A stretch of DNA of 64,000 nt from Lewinellaceae bacterium (GTDB lineage Bacteria > Bacteroidota > Bacteroidia > Chitinophagales > Saprospiraceae): positions 62,001 through 126,000 of the forward strand of contig JACJYA010000008.1 in NCBI GenBank assembly GCA_020636315.1, written 5' to 3'. The position numbers and the translations under genes were made by a program. The notes under the pieces are model-generated. The model did not search any database, had not been told where the DNA came from, and worked only from the letters and a program-made list of their open reading frames with translations. The stretch's first letter is position 1. Every line of letters starts with the position of its first letter. This document shows positions 26,401-34,587 of the stretch, one piece after another.

Positions 26401-27900
26401 TTGAGTTATATGGTTGTGGATATCAAACCCTTACCTCCGCTGGATATCTCCGATATCCTTTGTGAACCCGGTTACGAAACCTACGGCTTTATTGCCGAAA
26501 CGGATGGCAGCGAATTTGCAAGCAGTGCAGGCGACTGGATGCAAAACGGACAGGGCACTTACACGGTTACCAACATACCCGTTGGGCTTGACATCACAGC
26601 CACCGCCACGAATATGGTGACGGGGTGTGAAACAGTGGCAGAAATAATCTCCCCGATTTGCCTCTGTACGGAAGAAGTTCCGAACCCGCCGGAAAGCCTC
26701 GGCGATAAGGAAATATGCGAAGGCGATCCTTTCCCGGCATTGGAAGTATCCGTGGGTGAGGGGCAAACTGCAAACTGGTACGCCACCCAAACCGGGAATG
26801 ATGACAGCCCTCTTGCTGAAGGAACAACCAGTTATACCCCAACAGCTCCGGGCACCTATTATGCTGCTCTGGTGGATATCGCGACGGAGTGTATTTCCAC
26901 CGGCCGGGTAGCCGTTACTCTTTCCATCCTGGCTGCTCCGATAGCCGATGCCGGCGATGGGCAAACCATCTGCCCCGGAGAAGAGGTAACCCTGCAGGCA
27001 CAGGAAGAGCCGGGGTACACTTACCTGTGGAACACCGGTGAGAATTCGGCCAGCATAACCGTAAGCCCCGGAACTACAACCACCTATTCCCTTACGGTGA
27101 CGAACGCTGAGGGATGTTCGGCTGAAGATGAGGCCATGATCACCGTAACACCGGCCATCAATGCGAGCATCGTTCCCCTGAGCGAACCGGCCTGCTCGGG
27201 AGATACCAACGGTTCTCTTTTGATTGATGCCTCCGGTGGAATACCTCCGTTGAGTTACGAATGGTCAACTGGCTCCACCATGGCAGCCATTTCGGGCCTG
27301 GGAGCCGGAGTTTATACCGTTACAGTTCGGGATCAGGCGCCCTGCGAAACTTCTTTTAGTTTTGAATTTCCCGAACTTGAAGAACTTACTATTGAATTGC
27401 TCACCACAGTTGGGGACACCAATGGGCTTGGCACCGGCGAACTATTTATTGAGGCCAACGGAGGGGTACCACCCTATACCTTCAATTGGACAGGGCCAGG
27501 TGGGTTCCAGTCAAACGAAGAAGATCTTTCAGGCCTTCCTGCGGGCAATTATTTTCTTGAACTGGAAGATGATCAGGGGTGTATCCGGCTGTCAGGCCCT
27601 TTCACAGTACCCCAAATCGTTGGGTTGGATGACACTCCCGGAAAACAAGTATCATTTCAGCTGTACCCCAACCCCACCAACAACCGGGTATGGCTGGACG
27701 TGTCCCTGCCGGAGCGGGAAGACGTTCAGCTGGAAGCTTTCAACCCGCTGGGGGAACGCATTCTCCGGGAAATATGGCGGGATGTTACTGAACAAAGGAA
27801 GGAGCTCGACTTTTCGGCTTATCCTTCGGGTATTTACCTGATCAAGCTCAGGCATAGCCGGGGAATCATGGCCAAATACCTCGTTGTTCAACAAAACTGA
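20425..27900 (+). CDS. Giant T9SS surface protein with duplicated LamG/Kazal modules and PKD/SprB repeats
   Basis: 2491 residues from the ATG at 20425, where a Sec signal begins (MKSIYTLFFLFSFTPFLL). Layout: an N-terminal beta-sandwich (20-140). A concanavalin-like module (about 142-352) is followed by a Kazal-like module (354-392) whose Cys/Tyr spacing C-x7-C-x6-Y-x3-C-x3-C fits the Kazal signature. A PPC-type domain comes next (396-542). Then a second concanavalin-like module (556-752) with a degenerate Kazal-like module (754-796), and a BACON-like domain (about 1210-1280). Many Ig/PKD and SprB-type repeats fill 1290-2400. A type A T9SS sorting domain (LYPNPTNNRVWLDVS, YPSGIYLIKL) ends it. 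It should be exported by T9SS and surface attached. It begins the four-gene unit downstream of CHAT-STAND. Confidence 0.88.
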   Translation: MKSIYTLFFLFSFTPFLLSNTCSTATPVSLNATWQALFDDQFDGQDSWYVFTPPQNGTLQLCQAASYFIYDNCTNGDPYTALYPSTTSTSCGGNSGFNIAELNVSAGNAVYIIVQAGFAGSTVNVRFLTSFSSNCGSTCYENPNLYGGQTVQCDNFETYTSNQFITPQSPDWIKWSTGAYDAEVRTYLNINEQYLRVEHSGGIDPDVIYYLGNRTSGRYRLSWEMNVATGRSAYYNLLHTLPNSSGSGANRAYQVYFNSDGSAILDRPGLAVNFTYLNGDWNRVMQIIDMDDDLVEFWINDEFIDSWPFSNDISSTAGANRLAGINFYAFAGLGNDADNLYAIDNVCLWEVQGCTCPQDYNPVCVKNGVEYYNGCAANCSGYIPNEWDAGSCNPVANDCSQAVPIQCGQTLANQTTVNQGNNFNSADFENCLSSSFTFNGPDRVYELTIFQERQVKIFLDILNSSDLDIFLLDQCDDPQQFIVNSLATNCIASSAVDNISYGVYKEAIDIILSPGVYYIVVDGKESSDDGPFNLFVSCDCECSEPTGNQPIGAVNLCDNLEDYDLARLAPQSTRWRLFYSGADDAAVFSQNGNQYVKIEETAGSASDLLYLLDDLNAGRYRLSWNMRMENGKEGYYNIQHAVPNADGSGANWAYNVYFNTDGTGYLRLGGDNNAYANFNYNTGTWNNVMQIIDINQDVAELWINHNFVASWNFSQGWNGNNVQNSSQLSAINFYANSNNSYWVDDICLWKVGIDCAFFTCGGEEPVCGKNGLQYGCVSRARCEGYISSEWERCFSICDYGGTFVYRTDLFTDTMRVTDLAPPLLRQESCIQNSYDFDIPANFYADIYVFYNDDGEDVFIDDAFMSDNTKFFVFSCDCTGAICTQSCLGQVGVDFDGAGLPEGFYYVVATNTAPEAYGFMVTPDGDCASGVPTLTFNNATPGDLSTTPSGYDNGGVAGFDAYDDCYNGNRGYSGGDDVYRFVLEEPSPVSITLQSNEPMGVFLYNYLCARNCMGYAETGPQGGQVSLDSLSLLDGVYYLIVDKDTPGGDGSYSLRVDSLVTGRFLISTFNDADDFVPNCPADQATTHMVNIPETAFPFTQRHRLSFLVFDNDVPRALEGPSAFWNGDDAMDFEIPKDLDNDAFKCAYVEDDEILLYLMDLSGSNFNGSLCELEYLPAGTGGTTAEGLFTPGAVSQITQITRLEVDNARLSSVFETVPAAGDTFNIQVLTDQNWSVREIPEVPWLRVDPTNSDGAENIRIEVDPNPTSAPRDVLLQFRFEGSVTTFQSLAIEQLGICVTPEVSIASGLAGDVLCAGQDATLTAQIDPLVDGLYSIEWSTGGSSNTTTVSPVSDTQFSVTVTENNCFTSASATIDISVVGLPDAPESEGDATYCQGGAPVPLQVSSTAEVFWYNQPQGGAPIGSGLSFTPGAPGTYYAEAVAGPGCSSGSRTAVTLSETPAPTANAGADASICAGGSVTLNASATGGSGSGYQYEWSGGLPPVQDPVASPSTDIAYSLTVTDSNGCTDTDEVAVTVNELPVPAISAMAATCGLANGSAMASASSGQDPYTYTWSDGQTGPEATGLPAGPISVTVEDAFGCTASATATVGTIDGPSIFPINPEEICAGESVTLEAGASGGTGAYTFTWNQGLPNGPSQVVSPAATTTYEVTVTDLNDCSESTEVTVTVNPLPIADAGADGEICRGEEYLLEATAGSGTGNYTFHWSNGLGFGPEKLVSPLSTTEYEVSVTDDKGCMDTDMITLTVNQLPSVSISGEDAACGQDNGSATANPTGGTGPYSFLWSNGEESGEITGLASGSYSVTVTDLKGCFAAATVAISDQAGPVVDIPGVSQICAGDSINLIAVVLSGNGPYSYNWSSNLGTNVNIRVAPPSTTAYSVTVSDANDCIGIAQVTVPVAQRAMVNSGPNQNICLGDEVQLNGQIGGGAVSAEWDALISGGSFAPGPNALDAVFTPPANYTGAITFALTANAGAPCPSVLSYMVVDIKPLPPLDISDILCEPGYETYGFIAETDGSEFASSAGDWMQNGQGTYTVTNIPVGLDITATATNMVTGCETVAEIISPICLCTEEVPNPPESLGDKEICEGDPFPALEVSVGEGQTANWYATQTGNDDSPLAEGTTSYTPTAPGTYYAALVDIATECISTGRVAVTLSILAAPIADAGDGQTICPGEEVTLQAQEEPGYTYLWNTGENSASITVSPGTTTTYSLTVTNAEGCSAEDEAMITVTPAINASIVPLSEPACSGDTNGSLLIDASGGIPPLSYEWSTGSTMAAISGLGAGVYTVTVRDQAPCETSFSFEFPELEELTIELLTTVGDTNGLGTGELFIEANGGVPPYTFNWTGPGGFQSNEEDLSGLPAGNYFLELEDDQGCIRLSGPFTVPQIVGLDDTPGKQVSFQLYPNPTNNRVWLDVSLPEREDVQLEAFNPLGERILREIWRDVTEQRKELDFSAYPSGIYLIKLRHSRGIMAKYLVVQQN

Positions 27901-27903
27901 CCT

Positions 27904-29613
27904 ATGAGCAAAAAAGTGATTTTCGGCCTGCTGCTGGTTTCCCTTTTGGGTTGCCTAGGGCGGGATGTCAACGTACTGGAGTTCTTTGAAGTGAAACTGC
28001 CCGGCGTGGATGCCTCAGCGGAACTGGGCTTCATTGAACTCAGTGGATTGCTGGAAAAGGCCATCGACATTCAGATCGAAGAACATGGCTTTGTCTGGGC
28101 TCCAACTGTAGAGGCGTTGGAAAACAGAACGGAAGAGGCCCGGTGGATCCGGCTGCCCGGCGCCCCGGCAAATGTCCAGTTCGATACCACAGTGAGTGGA
28201 TTTGAGTTGGACAGAACCTACTACTTCCAGGCATACGCAGAGGGTGAGGGCCGCCGGGCATTTTCTGCAATTCGTTCATTTTCGCTGGGAATCAACCTGA
28301 AGATTTCCAGGGCGGTTTACATCGACAACGATACGGCAGTAATTTCCGCTTCTGTTTCCGGCCTTCAGCAGACGGGGATTAACATCTCTGTCAGCGAATA
28401 TGGTTTTGTCCTTTCGGATAGCGAAGTTTTCCCGGAGTACCAGGTGAATCTCACCACTTTCGATAACACGTTGAATGACGATGGCCCGTTTGAGGAAATT
28501 CTTACCGGCCTGGATTTCAATAAAAGGTATTACGCACGTGCTTACCTGAAGCCCGAAGGCCTGCCTCCGTTTTACAGCGATACCTTGTCTTTCCGTATGG
28601 CGGACGGATGGAAGAATGGCAAAGAGCTTTCGAACGGTTTATTTAACGCCAGCAGCGCTGACCTGGGTGGGAAAGGGTATGTGGTATTCGGTTGTTTGGA
28701 AGAGAGTTGCGTCAGCCGCTCCACGCAACTGCTGATCTACGACCCCGAACAGGGGGAATGGGGTACCGGCCCTCCATTTGAGGGAGGAGCGGTTCAGGAC
28801 CGCTATGGCGCTGTAGCATTCGCCATTGGAGATACCCTCTACGCCGGCTTTGGCGTAGCCCCAACCCCAAACGGTTCTTCGACGAACATCCAGCGACAGA
28901 TCTCCTGGATCGCCCCAAATGGCAGTAATACCTGGATAGAACTGAACCCGGAAAGAAGGCCGCCGAACGACGTAGGCCGTCGGCAGGGAGCCGTAGCCTT
29001 TGTACTTAAGGGCAAAGCCTATATCGGGACCGGCAAGGATAATGATGGCCAGGCCCTCAACGACTTCTGGCAGTTTGACCCCGACACCCCTCCCTATTGG
29101 AAACAAATGCCGAGCCTTCCCAGAAGAACACCTACCGCTACCGAAGACAAAGGCCGCTTCAATGCCGTAGCCTTTACCATAGAAGACAAGGGCTATGTCG
29201 GCAGCGGCGCCGATATCGCCCGGGCATTTCAGGATTTCTGGGAATTCACTCCTCCCGGGACTTCCGATACGTCGGGCCACTGGCAATGGCACAGCATGTG
29301 CCCGGGCTCGCCCCGTTTTGACGCCACCGCTTTCGCCATCGGAAAGAAAGGATATTTTGGAGGCGGGCAGGTATTCGACAACTCTCTCTACCTGGAAGAT
29401 TTCTGGGAATTTGACCCTTCCAAATCCGGAGCCGATGCCTGGAAAGAAGCCAGCCGCTTCCGGGGAAAAGGCCGCGCCCGGGCTTTTGGGTTTGCCGTGA
29501 ATGGGAAGGGATACGTCGGGGGCGGAACAGCCTACGTATTGGAAGAAAACAACTTCTTTGACCTTAAAATCCTTAGCGATCTATGGATCTATACACCCCT
29601 GCAATTGCAATGA
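27904..29613 (+). CDS. Kelch-type beta-propeller lipoprotein
   Basis: 569 residues with a lipoprotein signal: LLLVSLLGC, lipidated Cys at residue 17. Residues 20-225 hold two Bacteroidota-type Fn3-like modules, each with the pattern HGFVWAP or EYGFVLSD followed by YYFQAYAEGEG or YYARAYLKPEG. The C-terminal 340 residues are Kelch-like beta-propeller blades, recognised from repeated GYVGSGAD, YFGGGQV and GYVGGG glycine-pair strands followed by DFWEF-type turns. It starts 3 bp after the giant surface protein, so it is translationally linked. The likely location is the outer or inner membrane face. It may bind a partner of the surface protein, but there is no direct evidence. Confidence 0.85.
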   Translation: MSKKVIFGLLLVSLLGCLGRDVNVLEFFEVKLPGVDASAELGFIELSGLLEKAIDIQIEEHGFVWAPTVEALENRTEEARWIRLPGAPANVQFDTTVSGFELDRTYYFQAYAEGEGRRAFSAIRSFSLGINLKISRAVYIDNDTAVISASVSGLQQTGINISVSEYGFVLSDSEVFPEYQVNLTTFDNTLNDDGPFEEILTGLDFNKRYYARAYLKPEGLPPFYSDTLSFRMADGWKNGKELSNGLFNASSADLGGKGYVVFGCLEESCVSRSTQLLIYDPEQGEWGTGPPFEGGAVQDRYGAVAFAIGDTLYAGFGVAPTPNGSSTNIQRQISWIAPNGSNTWIELNPERRPPNDVGRRQGAVAFVLKGKAYIGTGKDNDGQALNDFWQFDPDTPPYWKQMPSLPRRTPTATEDKGRFNAVAFTIEDKGYVGSGADIARAFQDFWEFTPPGTSDTSGHWQWHSMCPGSPRFDATAFAIGKKGYFGGGQVFDNSLYLEDFWEFDPSKSGADAWKEASRFRGKGRARAFGFAVNGKGYVGGGTAYVLEENNFFDLKILSDLWIYTPLQLQ

Positions 29614-30485
29614 GGCTTCCTTTATCCCTTCTGGTATTCCTTTTTTTGCCCATCCTGCTCTCCGGGCAAAAGTTGTTCCCTCTGCGGTCCGCCACAGACA
29701 GCATCCGCTTCAGCGTGGCTTCTGAGGATGGCAAACTCACGCTTGAACTTCAACAACCCCTCGAAAGTGGAAACAATGCCTTCCCTTCGGTCACCGGCCT
29801 GAGGCTGGAAGACGGCAGCCTGCTGGTCGATTATGCCTACCGGGAGCGGCTGAAGAAAGGGTTGGATTATGAAATGAGCATTGCCATCCTGCCCGCCAGT
29901 GGTTTTCCTATGCTGCCCGCGCCGGGGGAGGTCATCGGCCGGGAAGATAAGAACCATACCGGCACGCTCGACTGGCCGGACCGCACCGAGCGCGGGCTGG
30001 ATTACGGCCAGTCCTATACCCTCATTGTCCGGAAGGCCCTGCTGGGAGAAGTAGATTGCGAAGCCGGGCGCCCGTCGTTCGGCATTCAGCAAAAATGGCC
30101 CTATTACGCTACGGCCCTGGTGGGCGCCGGCATGGTTGGCCTGGGGCAGGTTTACCGGAAGGATAAGGAAGATGCTTATACCCGCTACGAGAATGCCTGG
30201 AGGGGCGGCGCTACTGCTGATTCCGTTAAAAATGACCTGAAGAGAGCCCGGGACAAAGACACTGCCACCAAATGGCTCACTTTTGCCGGCTGGGGGCTGC
30301 TCGCCGCCGATGCGCTGGGGTTTGCCTGGCGCTGGGGCGCAACGAAGAGGAGGCAATCCCTGTTCGACCAGTACTGCGTCAGCGATCCTGCTTTCAACCT
30401 CACTCTGGAGCCTTGTTTGCTGTATCCTGGTGCATTGGAGGGCACATTGGCCGGGGCCGGCCTGCGCCTGCGATTCGAATTCTGA
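29610..30485 (+). CDS. Exported protein of unknown function
   Basis: 291 residues from the ATG at 29610, which overlaps the upstream stop codon (ATGA). An N-terminal signal (MRLPLSLLVFLFLPILLSG) is clear. Residues 20-160 look like a beta-rich soluble region (SVASEDGKLTLELQQPL and TLIVRKALL). Two hydrophobic stretches lie at about 169-190 (YATALVGAGMVGLGQVY) and 228-249 (WLTFAGWGLLAADALGFAW), flanking a charged helix. I do not recognise the family. Its position inside a tight four-gene unit implies a role shared with the surface protein and the Kelch and WD40 proteins. Confidence 0.75.
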   Translation: MRLPLSLLVFLFLPILLSGQKLFPLRSATDSIRFSVASEDGKLTLELQQPLESGNNAFPSVTGLRLEDGSLLVDYAYRERLKKGLDYEMSIAILPASGFPMLPAPGEVIGREDKNHTGTLDWPDRTERGLDYGQSYTLIVRKALLGEVDCEAGRPSFGIQQKWPYYATALVGAGMVGLGQVYRKDKEDAYTRYENAWRGGATADSVKNDLKRARDKDTATKWLTFAGWGLLAADALGFAWRWGATKRRQSLFDQYCVSDPAFNLTLEPCLLYPGALEGTLAGAGLRLRFEF

Positions 30486-30512
30486 TCATTTGTTCATCTA
30501 TGCTGCTTTGCC

Positions 30513-32255
30513 ATGTTTAAGAGATTGTTCATTTTCACCCTTATTTCCACCTTACTCAGCCTTCCGGCAGTTGCTCAGGCCGGCGGGGAAGACGAACCAT
30601 GCTACATACCGCTGCGGGATGCCGGCATCCGGCTGATGAACGAACGCAACTTCGGCAGGGCCATCAACCAGTTCTGGGCCGCCCTGGAATGCCCGGACCT
30701 GGAGGAGCACCACGACCTCAACCAGTTGATAAAGGAAGTTCAGGGCCGGTGGATCAAAACCCTGGAAACAGAAGTTGACCGGGCCCAGAAGGCGGAAGAG
30801 GAAGCGGAACAGGCACAGGCCATCGCCGAACAGGCGCAGGAAGCGGAGGCCGAGGCCAGAAAGGAGGCGGAAGCCAACGCCGTCAAAGCACGGAGAAGCG
30901 GCCTGCTCGCCGAATCATTGCGGCTATCTTTATTATCAGAAAAAACCCGCCTGCTGGGCCGAAAAAGTGACGCCCTCGCTCTCGCTTTTCTGAGCCTGAA
31001 ACTCTCAGAGCGCGACACCTTTGCCGCCGGAATGCGGGCCTTCGCCCAGGCCGTGCGCGATTCCATGGAAAGACAAGTGGTTCAGGAAGAACAGCCCATC
31101 GGAGATATTGAAAGGCTGCCGGGGGGAGAAGGTATGGCAGTTAAATCCGGCAGCAGCATTTACATCCTGGACAACCAGGGCCACACCAGGACAAGACTGG
31201 AAGCCGACCCCAGGCTGCCTCACGCCAGCGCAGTTTCCGATGATGGCAACCTCGTCCTGGCCTTCAGTGACAATGGGCGGGCACAATTGTGGAATAAAGC
31301 CTCCAACCGGGCCGCGCCCATTTCCGGCCATGAGGAAAGCATCCTGTCCGGTGACTTTGGCCCTGACAACCAGGTAGCCATCACCGGTTCCCGGGATAAC
31401 ACCGCCAAGGTTTGGTCACCACAGGGCAAGGCCACCGCGACTTTTACCGGCCACGATGCCAATGTTTATGGAGTAGAATGTGCTCCCGACAGCCGCCACT
31501 TCCTTACCCGTTCAGCCGACGGCACCGCCAGGATCTGGGATCAGCAGGGCAATTGCATGGCCATTCTCTCGGATGAAGCCGGATACATATACGATGCCCG
31601 CTTCGCTCCCAGCGGAAAGCAGGTTTTCACCGCCGGCGCTTCCGGCAAGGTGAAGATATGGAGCCTGCAGGGGCAATTGCTGGCCACCTGCGAGGGCCAC
31701 CATGGGGCCGTAAAGGAGATCCTTTTCCTGAAGGGCGGGCAACGCATCATGAGCCGGTCCGAGGATGCCATTAAGCTGTGGAATGCCAAAGCCGAATTAA
31801 TGGGCACCATATCGCATGAAGGCCCCATCATCGGGCTGGCGTTCAACCGCGACAGCACCCTGGCCGTCACCTGGGAAAACGGCCCGCTGGCCATCCTGTG
31901 GGATGAAGAGGGCAACCCATTACAGGAATTTACCGGGCATGAAGGGGCCATTCTATCCGCCGAACTGTCCCCCGATGGCCAACTGCTGCTCACAACGGCA
32001 ACCGACGGCACCGCCAAACTCTGGGACCGCAACGGGAATATCCTGATCGACTGGAACCTCCAAAACCCCAATCCGGCTCCGGCAACCTTCTCTTATGACG
32101 GAGAATACGTTTTCACTGCCCAGCAGGAAAACAAGGCCCTGATGGCCTGCCCTACGCCCTATTCCGCCTATGAGCGGATGGCGGCCAATACGGATGCCCT
32201 CGCACAGAAAGCCGCTGAACTGAAACAGCGCTATACGATACAGTTCATGGAGTGA
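30513..32255 (+). CDS. Exported coiled-coil/WD40 repeat protein
   Basis: 580 residues. A Sec signal (about 1-22, ending PAVAQAGG) precedes a helical/TPR-like segment (30-75) and a highly charged coiled coil (80-130, with EAEQAQAIAEQAQEAEAEAR). The stretch SGLLAESLRLSLL, then KSDALALAFLSLKLSE, precedes about seven WD40-type blades from residue 200 onward (for example VAITGSRDNTAKVWSPQG, FLTRSADGTARIWDQQ and LLTTATDGTAKLWDRN). The coiled coil plus Leu/Ala-rich helix plus WD40 order is that of the C-terminal half of nSTAND-WD40 fusions, but here a signal peptide replaces the NTPase. The WD40 propeller should therefore be periplasmic. It is the last gene of the unit, 27 bp after the previous stop. 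Confidence 0.85.
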   Translation: MFKRLFIFTLISTLLSLPAVAQAGGEDEPCYIPLRDAGIRLMNERNFGRAINQFWAALECPDLEEHHDLNQLIKEVQGRWIKTLETEVDRAQKAEEEAEQAQAIAEQAQEAEAEARKEAEANAVKARRSGLLAESLRLSLLSEKTRLLGRKSDALALAFLSLKLSERDTFAAGMRAFAQAVRDSMERQVVQEEQPIGDIERLPGGEGMAVKSGSSIYILDNQGHTRTRLEADPRLPHASAVSDDGNLVLAFSDNGRAQLWNKASNRAAPISGHEESILSGDFGPDNQVAITGSRDNTAKVWSPQGKATATFTGHDANVYGVECAPDSRHFLTRSADGTARIWDQQGNCMAILSDEAGYIYDARFAPSGKQVFTAGASGKVKIWSLQGQLLATCEGHHGAVKEILFLKGGQRIMSRSEDAIKLWNAKAELMGTISHEGPIIGLAFNRDSTLAVTWENGPLAILWDEEGNPLQEFTGHEGAILSAELSPDGQLLLTTATDGTAKLWDRNGNILIDWNLQNPNPAPATFSYDGEYVFTAQQENKALMACPTPYSAYERMAANTDALAQKAAELKQRYTIQFME

Positions 32256-32488
32256 TAATCTGTGGCAACTTTGCTTTTTCGAACTTAATTTTATTACCTT
32301 TACGCTGCCTTTCAAACAGCGCCCTACTCTATCCACTTATCTGCACGGATTTTTTTCATTAACCTTAAGGTGGTTCTACCCGGAGGGTATTCGGTTTTAT
32401 CCGGTTCTCTGTTGCCGGGCTGTTGTTCCAAACAAACAGCAATTGCCTGGCCTGTGCCCAAAGGCAGCCACCCCGGAAAACTATTTCT

Positions 32489-34354
32489 ATGAACCAATTG
32501 AAATGGACTACACTGGCAGGCGCACTTCTGATAGCCACCTTTGGCAATCTGGCGGCCCAGCAAATCTTCAGTAAACAGTGGATCTATGAACAGGGGCGTT
32601 CCGCCCTGGCGCGCAAGGTGAAAGCCTCCCCGGAGGAATTGCAGGCCCTGCAACAACAACTGACAGCTCAGGAGGAAGGGCCCGCCGCGGTATCCTTCCG
32701 CAACCAGGAAACCAATATCAGCGATTCGGAAAAGCCGGAATCTGAGGTGCACGCCGCCATCAACCCCCGGGACACGAACAACATCATCATCGCCGGCATG
32801 GTGCTCGATGCCGAGTCCCTGCTCGGAACCCTCTCTTTTCCCATCTATTATACAAAAGATTTCGGCCAGAGCTGGGGGCTCAGTGAATTTGACGGCGTGA
32901 GCGACCTCGGCCCCTTTTCCCTCATTCTGGGCGGCGGTGACCCCGTGCTGGCTTTCGACACCGACGGCACGGCCTACCTTTCCTGGCTGACTTTCACGAT
33001 CAATGCGAACTTCACGATCGGCATACAACTCCATTGGGCTATTTCTACCGACGGCGGGGAAAGCTGGCAACGACAGGAATCCTACATCGACGCCGGGGAT
33101 GTCGCCAGCCTGGACAGCCCCAATTCCCGGTTTGTGGATAAGGAGTGGCTTGCTACCGATTTATCTTCCTCTCTTCACCGCAACAACCTCTATGCGGCTT
33201 ATGTAGAGATCAACCTTTCGGATACTACCTACAACATCCTGGTAAAAACAAAACCTGCCGACAGCAACGAATTTGGGGAAGCCGTTGATGTAACGCCTGA
33301 GGAGATCGCCTTCTCCCAGTTTTCCAGCATCGACGTGGACCGGCAGGGAAATGTTCACGTCCTCTTTGCCGGCGCCACCGCCCAGGACGTAGCGCTGGGT
33401 ATCTATCATTGTGTCTCGGAGGACGGTGGCGCCTCCTTCTCCGATCCTGTGCGTATCTCGTCTCTCCACCTCCCTTGCTTCCCTCCCGGCGCAGGGGGCG
33501 ACTGCGACCTGGTGGGTATTGATTCTGCCCGCGTATATCCCTGCCCTCACCTGCGGGTGGACAAATCAGGTGGGGAATTCGACGGCAACCTCTACGCCGT
33601 CTGGACTTCCGATGGTTTTGAAACCGAGCTTACCTCCGGCGTGGACATTTACTACAGTTATTCCAAGGATGGCGGCATGAACTGGTCCGGCCCCATGGTG
33701 CTGAACAACGACGGGTTGCCGGATTCCGAGCAGTTCTTCCCCAGCCTCGCCGTCAACGGTAAGGGCACGCTGGCCGTCAGCTGGTACGACCGCCGGGAGG
33801 ACCCCAACAACCTCATGACCAAATACTACATGACTTACTCCACCGATGGCGGCGTGACCTTTGAGGATGACTATCCCGTTTCCACCGAAGCAGCGGATTT
33901 CTCCATGATCGGCGCCGCCAACGCCAATTTCGGCATCGGAGAATACACCCAGATCCTGGCCACCAACGGCTACGCCATCCCGGTATGGGCCGACGGGCGC
34001 ACCAACGACGGCAACATCGACCTGTACATCGCTTTCCTTCCCTTTGGGGAAGAGGCTACCACCGCCATACCGGAGATCAATGTCATCTCCAGCCAATTCG
34101 CTCTGGGGCAGCCGACGCCCAACCCGGCAGTTGAACAAACCCGGGTGGAATTGCTGCTCAACGAAGGTTCTGCCGTCCAGGCGCAACTGTTCGGCACAAA
34201 AGGAGAACTCCTCTGGCAAGAGGATTACGGGAAGCTTACGGAGGGCAAACATCAACTGAATGTCCGAACCAATGAACTGCCGGCCGGCCAATACCTTCTG
34301 CGGGTGGTTACCGATTTCGGGTTTCAGAGCCGGAAGGTGCAGGTGTTGCGGTAG
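32489..34354 (+). CDS. T9SS-exported Asp-box (sialidase-fold) protein
   Basis: 621 residues from the ATG at 32489, giving a normal signal (MNQLKWTTLAGALLIAT). Four Asp-box motifs, each SxDxGxx(W/F), mark a BNR/sialidase-like beta-propeller: STDGGESW near residue 187, SEDGGASF near 310, SKDGGMNW near 392 and STDGGVTF near 452. The sialidase catalytic Arg triad and Asp were not traced, so enzymatic activity is uncertain. A type A T9SS sorting domain closes the protein (LGQPTPNPAVEQTRVELLL, then LPAGQYLLRV). It is probably secreted or surface attached. It could cleave or bind glycans, or be a structural propeller. The gene is separated from the WD40 gene by 233 bp and appears to be its own unit. 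Confidence 0.86.
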   Translation: MNQLKWTTLAGALLIATFGNLAAQQIFSKQWIYEQGRSALARKVKASPEELQALQQQLTAQEEGPAAVSFRNQETNISDSEKPESEVHAAINPRDTNNIIIAGMVLDAESLLGTLSFPIYYTKDFGQSWGLSEFDGVSDLGPFSLILGGGDPVLAFDTDGTAYLSWLTFTINANFTIGIQLHWAISTDGGESWQRQESYIDAGDVASLDSPNSRFVDKEWLATDLSSSLHRNNLYAAYVEINLSDTTYNILVKTKPADSNEFGEAVDVTPEEIAFSQFSSIDVDRQGNVHVLFAGATAQDVALGIYHCVSEDGGASFSDPVRISSLHLPCFPPGAGGDCDLVGIDSARVYPCPHLRVDKSGGEFDGNLYAVWTSDGFETELTSGVDIYYSYSKDGGMNWSGPMVLNNDGLPDSEQFFPSLAVNGKGTLAVSWYDRREDPNNLMTKYYMTYSTDGGVTFEDDYPVSTEAADFSMIGAANANFGIGEYTQILATNGYAIPVWADGRTNDGNIDLYIAFLPFGEEATTAIPEINVISSQFALGQPTPNPAVEQTRVELLLNEGSAVQAQLFGTKGELLWQEDYGKLTEGKHQLNVRTNELPAGQYLLRVVTDFGFQSRKVQVLR

Positions 34355-34511
34355 GGGGTAAAGTGTAAGAGCAGAAATTTGTAAGGGTGTAAAGGTGTCC
34401 GGAGGGAGGCTCTTTGATGGTTAGAATGCTGGCTTTGGGGAGCTTTCGATGGTCATATTGTTGTCCGAAAGAGCCCTTTGGAATGGTTATATTGTTAACG
34501 GCAGGGGGGCA

Positions 34512-34527
34512 GGTTTCTGGGTTTCTG
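34512..34527. repeat. GGTTTCTG octamer x2
   Basis: Two exact tandem copies. The reverse complement CAGAAACC is the unit of the repeat at 40166-40196. Confidence 0.65.
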
Positions 34528-34587
34528 GGAAATCAGCGAACCTGCTCTTATGTGCAAGCTTCCCACTCCAAGCAGCCGAAAGCCCCG

